From: Saururus chinensis
Lineage: Eukaryota; Streptophyta; Magnoliopsida; Piperales; Saururaceae
Assembly (NCBI GenBank): GCA_035235625.1
Contig: CP141148.1
Location: forward strand, 22,693,057 to 22,757,056
Length of the DNA: 64,000 bases
Direction of reading: 5' to 3'
Made by a program: the position numbers and the translations under genes. Position 1 is the first letter of the stretch; each line of letters begins with the position of its first letter. Below, in pieces: positions 1 through 10,472 of the stretch. A model generated the notes under the pieces. It was not told where the DNA came from. It did no database searches and was given only the letters and a program-made list of their open reading frames with translations.

Positions 1-651
1 TCACATTTGTTACATAATCTTAATTATCCATATACAACCTGTGTAACTTAGGCATACTATTATCTTATACACATGCATCATCAATAATGATGAATGTCTC
101 CATCATGGAGAGAAATACAATCATACCACCCGCACTGGACATAGTCTACTTTCCACAATGAAAACTTAGTGTGTTTGGGGTAGTCAGCCCCTCTCTGCTC
201 GACTTGGATAGTGCTAGCTAAGAACATCTAAATCCCACATAGGGAACCTAGAGCAGTGTGTTCGTCATGGACATCTCTACGGTGGAAGAGTCCAAATTCG
301 CACATAGGGAACCTAAACCACGTGGTAGCCGGTGCACGATGGCGTACCACTCTAGATTCTTAGGGTCTAGATGACTATCTCTAGAAATCTCAACCGCATT
401 CGAGTCAACTCGACTCATCTTCATTCAACTCAGCATCGACTCAACCCGGGGAGGATTCATGTTCCACACAGGAACTCAAATCGAAATCATGTCCTTTCTA
501 ACCAACCAATTTCTAATAAGCCAACAATCGATTAATCTGGCACGTAATCTCACACTATCGGATCAAATGGATCAACCATGGCTAATCTTGATAAAGTCTT
601 ATTTGAAAATCCATTTTAGGATGTATGCAACATGGTACACACGTGGGCAAT
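1..651 (-). repeat. LTR-type interspersed repeat, reverse orientation, first part
   Basis: No gene is seen here. The stretch is recognisable, in reverse complement, as a diverged relative of the plus-strand repeat at 62930-63500: both carry a block on fixed-width 'preceded by first half of' text such as the cytosine-rich CCCGGGGAGGA/TCCTCCCCGGG segment and the AATCGATTAATCTGGC/GCCAGATTAATCAATCGG segment. The reverse stretch at 31930-32240 shows the same blocks. It continues after the insertion at 652-2084. It is inferred to be LTR-derived because related copies elsewhere start with TGTAACACCC-type ends; no end is visible here. Confidence 0.55.
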
Positions 652-2084
652 TGATAAGTATGAAATATATATCTATTTTATATGCCTTTTTACCTTATTT
701 GCTAGTATAGATTAGGTTAATTTAAAGTTAGTTATGGCTTATTTAGATTAAGATAGATATTAGTATTTTAGTTTAATTATTAATATTTTGTAGTTATTAG
801 TAGTTTAGATATGCATTTGAATTAAGTTGGAATTTTAATTATATCCTACATGTCTAAAATGAGATATTTTATGCTTTATAGGTAATATGCGCTTATCGAA
901 CTCTTGGACGATACTTGGAATAAATGGAAATAGTCTTGACATATTTTAAAGTGATTTGGACAACTTTTCGGAGTTATAAACAAGTTGAAAATTAATATGG
1001 ACATGAAAGAAAGAGCTTAATGAACAGAAAACGAACTGTCCAGAAAAACTATCTAGATTGCAGAAATAGTGTAGCCGTTCAAACGGCCCTGCAGGGCGTT
1101 AGAACGGGATAACGTGATTTTGATGCAAAATGCAGTATAAGCGTTCGAACGGGAATGCAGGGCGATCGATCGGCATAACGCGCAGATTCCTTATTTCACC
1201 CAATTTTGAGTCCTTTTCATATACAACTCTTTTCTTACGGATCTAATGCCTATAAAAAGACATATTTGGCACGAAATTAAGAGTGAACAAGTAGATTTTC
1301 TGAAGAGAAGGAGGAAGAAGATGGAGAAAAACCCAAAGCTTTCAATAGAGATTCAAGTGCTTTCTTCTACCATGGAAGGCTAAACTATTCTTTTACTTAG
1401 GAGTTGATGAAACTATAGATAAGTTTCAGTTTCTTTTCTTTTTAATTTAGATCTCAGTTGTGAATTATGACAATTGTATGATAAGGATTTCCTTTTTAAT
1501 GGAAGAGTTTTTAATGTTTATTCAAATCTATGTTGATTTATTGTCTTGTAGATGATAGATTGATGTGGTTTTGATATTTGCATCAATTCTAATTTCTGTG
1601 ATTTAGATGAGATGGTCATGCAATAGTTTTAATGTTCAGATAATTAAGGACTTGGATGAGTTATACTAAGATTAGACGGGTCATGCCTATAGCTATTTAG
1701 TGTAGATGATTTGTGCTATTGTCGAAGATAGTTAATGCCATGGAAATTAATTAATGATTCTTTCTGAAGTAATTCTAGCTTGTAGCTGAGAATACTTGTT
1801 CATATTCACACTAGATTTAGATTAAAAGTTAAGGAATTGTTATGGTTCTATAATGGATTCGATTTCCTAAGTAAATTCCATCACATTAATCTTTTACTTT
1901 TTAAACTAGTTGTTTTCTTTTCTTTTACTTAATTAAAGTTTATGTTCTTTTTAGTTTTCAATCAGTAAATTCTTTTTTTATATTTAGTAATAATTCATCC
2001 ATCCCTGAGGTTCGACAACCCTTAAATACTCATCCTAGTACAATTACCTTGTATACTTGCAAAGGGTTTAATTATAAACGATCA
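652..2084 (+). mobile_element. Solo LTR, Tat/Athila-like Ty3/gypsy, TSD GCAAT
   Basis: The 1433-bp insert starts with TGATAAG and ends with CGATCA, and is flanked by a perfect 5-bp duplication GCAAT (647-651 and 2085-2089). Outside those points the split repeat resumes in register with its homologues. A TATA box lies at 1251-1257. The 3' end (about 2005-2084), with ATCCCTGAGGTTCGAC and then ACTTGCAAAGGG, resembles the end of Tat/Ogre/Athila LTRs. Two similar CG-containing motifs occur near 1074 and 1140 (gcGTTCgaACGG type, each followed by TGCAGGGCG). No primer site or internal region follows, so it is a solo LTR. The lineage is from recall of LTR ends, not from a search. Confidence 0.85.
1251..1257 (+). 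promoter_or_regulatory. TATA box of the solo LTR
   Basis: TATAAAA follows a pyrimidine-rich stretch inside the LTR at 652-2084, at the place where the U3 promoter is expected. Activity is inferred only. Confidence 0.5.
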
Positions 2085-2913
2085 GCAATACATACATGAA
2101 TCTTAATTCATAGAACGTGCTACCATCAGCCCCTCATGCATCATTTATAATCAAAACAATAACTATTATCATCATCCCCCACATGTGCATACATGGTAGA
2201 AGCATTCAATTCTAAGAATATGGAAATGCATTGTAAGTAATTCATCATCATACCACACACATCATTTAACAATTAATCATGGTTACTGACTCAAATCATG
2301 GGTAAAAACCATCGAAAAACACAAAATCAAATCAAGTATAAATCATGCTAAACCTATGTAAGCATATTCATACCACATTTGAAGCTAGACATGGCACCAT
2401 CATTCACTCATACTTTAATCATGATATGTGACAGCTTATAGTTCTATTCTCATGTTATAACTTTTCTTGAATCATTCTAAAATATAATGAATCATTCAAT
2501 CATGGATTGAAGACAAGGATTATAACATGCTTAACCGAATAACATAAAATCCAATAAACACTTAAGCATTCGTCATAGCCTCCAACATCTAATTTATACC
2601 ATTCTAGTAGCTTATCATAGCATATATTACTCATTAAAGTTATAAGAAAAGATACTCAAGAGTAAAAACACGAATATGAGCAAAATATAGAAAATCATTC
2701 TAAAATACAATGAATCATTTAATCAGGGATTCAAGACAAGGATTATAACATGCTTAACAGAATAACATAAAATCCAATTATCACTTAAGCATTCATCGTA
2801 GCCTCCAACATCTAATTCATAGCCTTCCAGTAGCTTATCATAGCATATATTACTCATCAAAGTCATAAAAAATGATACTCAAGAGTAAAAATACGAAAAT
2901 GAGCTAAGTTTTA
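2085..2913 (-). repeat. LTR-type interspersed repeat, second part after the insertion
   Basis: This continues the repeat of 1-651. Near 2098-2150 it carries, reversed, the same words as the plus copy near 63000-63050 (ATGAATTAGAATTCATG and GGGGACTGATGGGAGCACG). The short block at about 2490-2660 recurs imperfectly at about 2695-2890 (a direct repeat with period about 200: CATTCTAAAATAYAATGAATC, then AACATGCTTAACMGAATAAC). No open frame of interest was found. It ends against the LINE tail at 2914. Confidence 0.55.
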
Positions 2914-3900
2914 GAAGAACAGTTTCATTAACCAAGAGGATTACAAATCCCCTTGTAAGGGGAGATACGAAAATTCAAGACAAGCTTCAATCCAAACACG
3001 TTCACAGGAAGAAAAACAATCTTGCCTCATGCCAATGAGTGAGCAATAGCATTAGCATCCCTAGAAACATGTGAAAAAACAAAAGTAAAAGAAGCAAGGG
3101 AAGAAGCAACCATTTGAGTAAAAGAACCCAATCGCTGCCAAAGCCACACCATAACAAAAACCATTGATAACACTTAAGTTATATCCTTCAAAGATAACAT
3201 AAGAAAGACCAGCATCCTTAGCAAATGAGATAGCTTGAATAAGTGCCCGAACTTCAGCTAGAAAAGCATCATCAAACCAAATATCATTAGAACTCAAACA
3301 ACTGAGAATTGTTCCCTACACATTTTGAAGACATGCACCCACCCCAAATCAATATTGAGATATAAAGAAAGCAGCATCAAAATTAACTTTAACATAGCCA
3401 ACCATAGGAGGAACCCATTTACTAGAATCCCAATTGAGCAAATCGCTAACATCTACCCATTGAACAATACAACATCAATGAAGCCAATCGAAAATCCATT
3501 GAGCTAAAACCTTGAGTGACATTTGATGAGAATGACCATGAATAAGAACTTGATTCCTATGAAACAAAAATCCCAACAGAGGGATAGCACCAACATCCTC
3601 CCCTTGAGAAGAACTTAGTAGATGCTCAATATAATCCGACAACAAAATATGAGAAGAACCATAAAGAATAGGAAACCAAGTAGTACCTTTTCAAAGATCT
3701 TGTAAACGTGGACACTTCCACAAAGCATGAGAAGTTTAATTAAGGAAATTGACCACTACAAAAACAGAGGGGATCAAGATTCCTACCTCACTTCAAAAGA
3801 TTAAGCTTAGTGGGAAGAATATTTTGACAAACTTGCCAACCAAAAAGTTTAATCTTTGGAGGAGCATCAAGGGACCAAATCTTCTTCCAAACGGTTTGAC
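2914..3900 (-). mobile_element. L1-type LINE 3' fragment with zf-RVT and RNase H remnants
   Basis: Read on the minus strand, about 3900-3800 translates with WKKIWSLDAPPKIKLFGW followed by ILPTKLNLL, the pattern of the zf-RVT domain that follows reverse transcriptase in plant non-LTR elements. About 3400-3340 gives WVPPMVGYVKVNFDAAF, and 3250-3170 gives AEVRALIQAISFAKDAG then VIFEGYNLSVI: the RNase H fold segments with the conserved D and E. About 3080-3045, after a frameshift, gives HVSRDANAIAHSLA, the end of the RNase H domain. Several stops and at least one frameshift show that it is dead. The reverse transcriptase itself is missing. The same 3' tail recurs at 59917-60162. It lies between two LTR-type repeats. 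Confidence 0.85.
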
Positions 3901-4965
3901 TTAATTTTGGGGATAAGGGTCAGTAATTATGGTTTAGATAAGATTTAATTTTATTTTTATAAGTTTTAATATTAAACTCGATTTATCTAATTTTATTAGA
4001 TTTTATGGGATTTTATTGTAATTTTTTATGAATTAAGAGTGTGGACTCCACCGTGGGCCCCATGTCCACATTGGACGATAACCTTTATTAATTTATTTTA
4101 GTAGGTTTTGGTATGATTAAATTTATTTTTTTGCCTTAAAATAACCTTAATTAGCTACTTAGGGCATTTTTACCCTATTTTACAGCCTAATAGTTAATAA
4201 ACATAGCCCAAAACCTTACCATTTAAGAAAAAACCCTAGCCACTTACCCATTGGGTTGTGTAAGGGAGAATGATTAATTAAGGTGTGTTTTCTTGCCGTA
4301 ATCACCTCTAATATTTCGATTTTTGTCTTAATCCTTCTTACCTTCATTTCCCCCAACTTGATTCTTGATTCTTGATTCTTTTATTTGAAATCTTATTTTC
4401 AATTTTAATTTAAAACACTAAATGGGTGATTTTAATTTCTTACGAAAGGTTATTCTAGATCTGCTTATTTTCAAGTTGATTTAAGCCTATTAGTGATTTT
4501 TAATTAAGTTTGAATAAAAATCCTAATTTTTGCGTAAGATTTCTTAAGGATTGAAAATTCTTTATATATCCAAGGAATTTATGGAAGTAAGGGAATTTCA
4601 TCTCGTGTGATTTTATCTATTGGATTGCATGTTTGTAGGCTTATGTGGTTTATTTCTTCATTTTGAGCTTTAATGATGATTTATTAAAACATATTATTTT
4701 TAGCTATTTTCTTGTGATTAAGGATAAAAATAATTAGATTTATCATGTTCTAGGGTTATATTTTGATATTATGATGTTCTAGTTTGATTTTGGAATTTTT
4801 CTTGAATTTTTGGAATATTTTCGGTTTAGATTTTGGAAGGTTGATTACAAACCAAGAAATAGGCAAAAAGTGAACTATTAAGGACATTCGAACGGCCAAA
4901 TGGTAGATTTTGGTGTCTTAGCCTATTTTTGTGTATTTTGACAATTTTTAGTTCTCTTCTCATAA
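3901..4965 (+). repeat. LTR-type interspersed repeat, first part
   Basis: No gene is seen. The block 'GTGGGCCCC..., TTAGGGCATTTTTACCC, a run of AACCCTAGCC, then a hairpin-poor AT-rich stretch' runs in the same order as at 39400-39800 and 61440-61900 (GGCGGGACC..., GTTAGGTTTACCCCA, TATAAA, AATTGGGAA). The likely continuation is at 9114-9840, where wording matching 63050-63200 is found, so the CACTA-like element at 4966-9113 seems to be inserted in it. Confidence 0.5.
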
Positions 4966-4989
4966 ATTTAATTCTAGAACTAGAATTGT

Positions 4990-5130
4990 TCCTCTCTCTC
5001 ATCTCCTCTCTCTCTCCCCCCTCTCTCTTCCTCTCTCTCCCCTCTCCTCTCTCTCTTCCTCTCCCCTCTCTCTCTATCCTCTCTCTCTACTCTCTCTCTC
5101 CTCCTCTCTCTACCCTCTCTCCCTCCTCTC

Positions 5131-5164
<34 letters not shown>

Positions 5165-5280
5165 CTCTCTCTCTTCCTCTCTCTCTCTCCTCTCTCTATC
5201 TCTTCGTCTCTCTCCCCTCTCTCCCTCCTCTCTTCCCTCTCTCTTTCCTTTCCTCTCTCTCTCCTCCCTCCTCTCTCAAT
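4990..5280. repeat. (CT)n low-complexity block 1
   Basis: Nearly pure pyrimidine on the plus strand, made of CTCT, CCTCT and CCCTCT runs with rare A or G. The Leu/Ser/Pro open frames through it come from composition, not from a gene. Confidence 0.95.
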
Positions 5281-5316
5281 ATCTCTTTTAATTTAAATTT
5301 TTTTAAAATAAAAAAA

Positions 5317-5480
5317 TTGATATTAGCGACGCATGCCATATGTGTCACTACTAACTCTAGGTATTAGTGACGCATATGCGTATGCGTCGCTAATACACTA
5401 TGATATTAGCGATGTATATACCTATGCGTCACTAATACGCAAAGTTAGTAGCGACGCATACATATATGCGTCTCTTATAC
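5317..5480. repeat. TATTAGCGACGC inverted-repeat array 1
   Basis: Three successive copies of ATTAGYGACGCAT facing ATGCGTCRCTAATA, separated by about 8-14 bases, each able to fold into a hairpin. Copies have drifted (ACGCATGCC, ACGCATATG, ATGTATATA). Confidence 0.85.
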
Positions 5481-5502
5481 ATTTATTTTTAAAAAAAATG
5501 TT

Positions 5503-6035
5503 ACATCTCTCTCCTCTCCTCTACTCTCTCCCTCTCTCTCCTCTCCTCTGCTCTCTCCCCTCTCTTCCTCTCTCTCCTCTCTACCTCTCAATGTCCCCTC
5601 ACTCTCTCTCTCCTCCACTCTCTCTCATCCCCTCTCTTCCTCTCCCCTCTCTCTCTTCCTCTCCCCTCTCTCTCTATCATCCCTCTCTCTCTACCTCTCC
5701 CCTCTCTCTCTATCATCCCTCTCTCTCTTCCTCTCCCTCTCTCTCTCCACTATTTCTCTCCTCTCTCTCTATCTTACTCCCTCTCCCTCCTCTCCTCTCT
5801 CTCCCCTCTCTCCCTATCCTCTCTTCCTCTCCCCTCTCTCTCTCTCCCCTCTCTCTATCTTACTCTCTCTCTCTCTCTCCCTCCTCTCCTTTCTCTCCCC
5901 CCTCTCTCTACCCTCTCTCCTCTCTCTATCTCTTCCTCTCTTTCTCCCCTCTCTCCCTCCTCTCCTCCCTCTCTCTATGCATTCCTCTCTCTTAGTCTCC
6001 TCTCTCCTCCATCCTCTCTCCCTATCTCTTTTAAT
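5503..6035. repeat. (CT)n low-complexity block 2
   Basis: About 530 bases of pyrimidine on the plus strand with internal imperfect repetition, for instance TCTCTATCATCCCTCTCTCT twice between 5670 and 5730. Confidence 0.95.
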
Positions 6036-6059
6036 TTAAATTTTTTTAAAATAAAAAAA

Positions 6060-6185
6060 TTGATATTAGCGACACATACCATATGCATCACTACTAACCT
6101 AAACTAATATCAACGCATATGTGTATTCGTCGCTAATACCCAAAATTATTAGCAACGCATACGTATATGAGTCACTAATACATTT
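6060..6185. repeat. TATTAGCGACGC inverted-repeat array 2
   Basis: This resembles array 1 with the same preceding AT linker: GATATTAGCGACACATACC, then a facing ATGCATCACTACTAAC, then two further drifted pairs ending AGTCACTAATACA. Confidence 0.8.
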
Positions 6186-6209
6186 TTTTTATTTTTTAAA
6201 ATTGTTAAA

Positions 6210-6266
6210 ACTAAGTGTTCATCTCTCTCTCTCACCCCCATCTCTCTCTTCTCTCTCTCTCCTCCT

Positions 6267-6297
<31 letters not shown>

Positions 6298-6423
6298 TCC
6301 TCTATCTCTCCTTTCTCTCTCTTCCTCTCCCCTCTCTCTCCCCTCTCCTATGTCCTCTCTCTCTCCCCTCGCTCTCTGTCTCTGTCTCCTCTCTCTTCAT
6401 CTTTCTCTCTCCTCTCTCTCCTC
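6210..6423. repeat. (CT)n low-complexity block 3
   Basis: Pyrimidine tract on the plus strand. Its end, CTCCTCA, is the insertion site of the solo LTR that follows. The tract resumes after that LTR at 8440-8460. Confidence 0.95.
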
Positions 6424-6942
6424 ATGTAACGATTCATTTTTCGATTACGTCTAACTTGAAGGGTTTAGATAATTTTGTGATAGGTTTTAGAGGGTTTTAG
6501 ATGTTGAAACCTCTATATATGAGTAGAGCTCGAAGAAACGAGCGTAATGATTCAAAGAACGCGCGAATTGGAGATCGTCATCGGAAGTTACGACCTTGGG
6601 AAACATGTAATATAGGCAAAACCCACTTAGAAAGAGCATGATATGCTACTTTAAGTGGGTAAGTATCGAAGGGCTCGTCGATACGATTCCAACGGTACCA
6701 AGAATGCGCAAATCTGAATCCGAGGTAGGAAGTAACGCGTGTTTGAGGATTTGAATTTAAATAATAATAAAAAAATAAGAAAATTGGTGCGCGGGGCGAA
6801 CATGCGCGCTGTAGCGTGAACGTTTTCCATGGCACAATGTGCACCCACGAAAATGTGGGCATGCCATCAAAATGATGTGCGCCATGAACCACAGGCGCCG
6901 CCGCATAATCCGCGGCGCCATAGATTTCAGTGCGTCGAGGAC

Positions 6943-6949
6943 TATAAAA
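6943..6949 (+). promoter_or_regulatory. TATA box of the solo LTR
   Basis: GGACTATAAAAGCCCC follows the GC-rich part of the LTR, as in the related LTR at 12720 (CTATAAATAG). Only the sequence context supports it. Confidence 0.55.
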
Positions 6950-7017
6950 GCCCCATTTTTCTGCTTTTCAACGACAACTTCTCTCTCCCCATTTCTGAGC
7001 ATTCTGAGGCAGATTAT

Positions 7018-7390
7018 GGCCATTCAAGAGGCATTTCTAAGTAAATCGAGCATGCTCTACACGATGGAAGGGTCATTTTCTTGAGTTGGAGTCCTTATAA
7101 GGTGGAAACACCCCAAGAAAAGGAGAGGTTCTGCCCGTTGTCCTCAAGCACTAATAAACTTCATTTTCTTTGTTTCTGACCATCCTAACTCCGATTTAGT
7201 CAATTTAAGAGGCATTCTTGACTAAATTGAGTGTGTTCTACGCAATGGAGGGGTCCATTTTCTAAGTTGGTGATCATATGATGCAGAAATTCCCTGAGAC
7301 AAGGAGAGGCCCTGCTCGTCATCCTCGAGCACCGGAGAAAGAAAAAGAGGCTAAGAGCAAGACGGGGTTCTATCCAAAGTTGCCGGTCCA
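7018..7390 (+). repeat. Two-copy tandem duplication in the LTR, about 190 bp
   Basis: GAGGCATTTCTAAGTAAATCGAG...ATGGAAGGGTCATTTTCTTGAG...AGGAGAGGTTCTGCCCG recurs about 190 bases on as GAGGCATTCTTGACTAAATTGAG...ATGGAGGGGTCCATTTTCTAAG...AGGAGAGGCCCTGCTCG. It lies just downstream of the TATA box, within the expected R/U5 region. Confidence 0.75.
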
Positions 7391-7779
7391 TAACAAGAGA
7401 AGCAATTCAAAGTAAGAGAGACCCTGTCTTCCACTGAAGTGCCACGATGTGTGGGGAATTTCCCTGATTAGGGGATGTTTTGTCCGCCGCCCATGGGCGA
7501 AGAAAACTAGAAGAGACTCCAGCAAGGAGAACGTTTGTACGTAGACGAGGAATGTATGGAAGCTAGAGGAAGCTCCGTCTACTGTCTTCGGATCTAAAGG
7601 GGAGGACACCCAAAAGAAATGAGCAACTCCGAATACCGCTACCTTACGAGACATGAGGGGAGTAAGCATTTCTGACCTCCCGTTTAAGTTAGAGTTGCAT
7701 GTGCTAAATTATGACATGTGCTATGCCATGATCCTTTGTGTTCTAATCTGTTATGCTTTGGTGTGACTTGCTATGTTTT

Positions 7780-8015
7780 GTCTCGCTCTAGGGTAGAGCG
7801 AGACGTGTGATGTGTGTGTTCGGTCTCGACTCAGTAATAGAGCGAGACATGTAGTGTGTTTTAAGTCTCGACTCAGTGGTAGACGAGACATGTGAATATG
7901 TTACATCTCGTTCTCTTGTAGAGCGTGACGTGTGGTGTGTGTTCGATTTCAACTCAGTGATAGAGCGAGACATGTGAATGTGATTGATCCCACTCTGTGA
8001 TAAAGCGAGATGTGT
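7780..8015 (+). repeat. Short tandem array, unit about 50-65 bp
   Basis: Four to five drifted copies of a unit with TAGAGCGAGACATGTG followed by TCTCGACTCAGTGG. An open frame on the other strand (7788-7973) is repetitive Ser/Arg/Thr and is explained by the array. Confidence 0.8.
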
Positions 8016-8595
8016 AGTGCGAGTGTTTTATCGGTTTTTGCATAACTCTGATTGAATATCAGTATATACGTATTTTAAAAGTATATGATTTTGTGATGCC
8101 TGATGTTTGTAGTAGCCGTTAGGCAGAACTACGTTCGGATCCGATTGTATTGGAATAATATCTAATACATATGTAGGCAACCAACGGCAAGGCAACGTTG
8201 GCCCGATCCAAATTAATTATAATAATATGTTTTATCCTATTTTACACGCAACGAACTATGAAGCTTCGTTGTGTGTATGTGTTCGTTACAACCTAAGTCT
8301 ACATACGGGGAAGCCTTGAAGTTCCGTAGTGCATAGACGAATGTTGTACCTCTCGCACACAAACGATGATTCCTGGCTTACGGAAAGAAAATTTTTCTAT
8401 TAGTGATTTTGTGGGCCCGGCTCAGGTCGGGTCATTACACCTCACTCCCTCTCTCTCACTACCTTTTATTAAAAATTTAATATTTATTTATTATATATAC
8501 AAATAGTAAATATTGAATAAAATATATTATATTTAATAAGTTTATTTTAATTTTTTAAATATTTATTTATTATATACTTATTTATTAAATAAAAA

Positions 8596-9113
8596 TAATT
8601 AAAAAAAGCGAATAGTGACACTTGCAAATATTTGTCGCTAATGTCAATGGTATTAGCGACGCATAATTACATGCGGCGCTAATAGTTCTAATTTATATTT
8701 TTTTATTTTAAATTTATTACTATTAGCAACGCTATTATTAAGCGTCGCTAATAGCACAACTATTAGCAACACTTGATAGTACATGTCGCTATTGTTTAAC
8801 CTATTAACGACGCTTAATCAAAAGTGTCACTAATAGTATATGTTTTTTCTTTATTGTTAAAAAATAAATATCTTTTAACGACGCTTGCTTAAAGCATCAC
8901 TAATAGCATAACTAATTAGCGTCATTTATTGGGAAGCGTCGCTAATAGGTTATTTTTTTGTGACATTTTTGTATGTGTTGCAAATGGTATTAGCGACACT
9001 TTATGCTAAGTATCGCTAAAAAATTACTTTTAGCAATGTATATTATTATGCATTGCTAATAGGTCATTTTTTTGTGACGCTTTTGTATGCGTCGCAAATA
9101 GTGGTTTATAGTG
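8596..9113. repeat. TATTAGCGACGC inverted-repeat array 3, subterminal
   Basis: About ten half-sites of TATTAGCGACGC facing GCGTCGCTAATA, many drifted (GACACTTGC, GACGCTTAA). It ends with TTTTTTTGTGACGC then GCGTCGCAAATAGTGG and TTTATAGTG. The density is what one expects of the subterminal region of a CACTA element. Confidence 0.8.
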
Positions 9114-9840
9114 TCTTTATGATTAAAATAACTTATGATTTCCTATAAATGTTGTTGTGATTGCATGAGGACCTCATTGAATTATGATTTAGCTCAAGCC
9201 TGATTTAGGCTATAGTTGTTTAATTTTAGTATGATATTCTACATGTTATAAATCCATGTTTGATGACTTCTTCATAATTACTTGATGATTCCAGTAGGTC
9301 TTAGCCATGATCATGTAAATATGCTTGCACACGTTATATTAATTTTAGGTGAATCATGTTTCCCATGTTTTAGCTTAATTATAGTGTTGTTTATACTTAT
9401 TTAGGTTTAACATAATCTTATACTTGTCTTGAACTCGTATTTTGTTGTTTTCATCACATCTACTCCATGGTTCTAGTAGGGTATGACTATGATAAGATTA
9501 TGGATGCTTGCATATATATATAACATTGATTATAGCTTGTTCATGTTTCACATGTCTTAGCATAGGTTTGCACACTACCACTTATGTACACTAGTGTAGA
9601 TAATCATGATTCTATTTGACATAAATGGACCATGTTTCTGCACATGTTGAATGATTTAGGCATTTATACTTATACTTGGACTCATTTACCATTGCTCACA
9701 TATGTACCATATTGCATGCATCATCAAAATGATTTACAAACAAGATTAATAATGATTAGTCGTGATTGATCGATTGGATGTAATTGGATGTCGGATTAAT
9801 CATTCGGAGGCTACTCGAATCGGTTTTGCTCTTCATGACT
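9114..9840 (+). repeat. LTR-type interspersed repeat, second part
   Basis: No gene. Near 9700-9830 the order TGCATGCATCATCAAAATG, then GATTGATCGATTGG, then ATTAATCATTCGGAGGC, parallels 63070-63200. This is taken as the continuation of 3901-4965 beyond the CACTA-like insertion. Confidence 0.45.
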
Positions 9841-10472
9841 AGATCGGTGAACAACTTCACTTGATTTGGAAGCTCAGCCCTTGACCTGAACTGACGTTTC
9901 TCCATCAATTGTTGGCGGAGGGGTTGCTTCATGCTGGATCTCCAGTTGGGGGCTGCATCTATTCTATTAGGCTTGTTGCCACCTCCAGAGCATTTTGAAC
10001 CCTATGGAGAACAACTTACACATTGTTGGTGCTCCAACCCTGCTCCCCGTAAAGAATGGCCTTCTCCAAAACCACGTCAACAATCCCGGTCATGACATCC
10101 ACTAGCATGATGAAGTTGCCAATGACGTCTTTGCTGGATTGGAATTGCTCTGATTTCCGGCCACGATGGGCTTGAATGGGAATCTTTGTCCTCTATATTG
10201 TGGTATGTGTGGCCACCTTCTTCACCTTTAGGGCTGCTCTTTGGCCATGGGTAAAGTGGGCCTCTTCGGCAATTGGAGTTATTTGCATAATCACTTATAT
10301 ATCTGGCTTGGAGTACCTTCTCATACCACTTCCTCATCTTGTGCTGAGCCAGTAGCTTCTACCTCACATTTTCATCAGTCAGGTCTAGTTTTGTAGCCTT
10401 CTTCATGTCCGTCATTAGTTTTGTAAACGCAGGTCAACTCTTGCACCTCGGGCTACATGGAGGAGCACTAGG
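9841..10472 (-). other. Decayed possible transposon coding remnant, unassigned
   Basis: The minus strand has short coding-like pieces in changing frames, e.g. EVQELTCVYKTNDGHEEGYK near 10450-10390, and a frame of 86 residues at 10077-10337 beginning MRKWYEKVLQARYISDYANN. Higher GC than its surroundings and frameshifts suggest an old protein-coding remnant, perhaps of a transposon. I do not recognise a domain. It ends at the LTR insertion at 10473. Confidence 0.3.

Larger units (their letters stand above)
6425..8439 (+). mobile_element. Solo LTR, 2015 bp, TSD CCTCA
   Basis: It starts TGTAACGATTC and ends GGGTCATTACA, flanked by a perfect 5-bp CCTCA (6420-6424 and 8440-8444). TGTAAC...TTACA ends are common in plant Tekay/Del-type chromovirus LTRs (lineage by recall). 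The part at about 6450-6740 matches in order the LTR at 37519 onward: GAGTAG-GCTYGAA, GAGCGTAATGA, then GGGCTCGTCGATACGA. A TATA box is at 6943-6949. Downstream are a roughly 190-bp tandem duplication (7018-7390) and a short tandem array (7780-8010). It sits inside a CT block of the CACTA-like element, so it is the younger insertion. Confidence 0.9.
4966..9113. mobile_element. CACTA-like element, truncated, of (CT)n blocks and TATTAGCGACGC palindromes
   Basis: Blocks of almost pure CT (4990-5280, 5503-6035, 6210-6423) alternate with AT-rich linkers and short arrays of inverted TATTAGCGACGC / GCGTCGCTAATA pairs (5317-5480, 6060-6185, 8596-9100). The linker TTTTAATTTAAATTTTTTT then AAAATAAAAAAATTGATATTAG is repeated before two of the arrays (5286 and 6029). 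The right edge GTTTATAGTG (ending at 9113) resembles the TTGTTGTAGTG end of the element at 17516-26196, but in reverse layout. No left end was found, so the element is truncated at about 4966. A solo LTR is inserted at 6425-8439. No transposase was found. Confidence 0.65.

Noticed and set aside
3754-3768. CACTACAAAAACAG as a CACTA element end
   Set aside because: It lies inside the LINE zf-RVT/RNase H linker, has no partner end and no subterminal array beside it.
4929-6454. Long Leu/Ser/Pro open frames
   Set aside because: They are translations of (CT)n blocks; no stop codon can occur in pure CT, so length means nothing.
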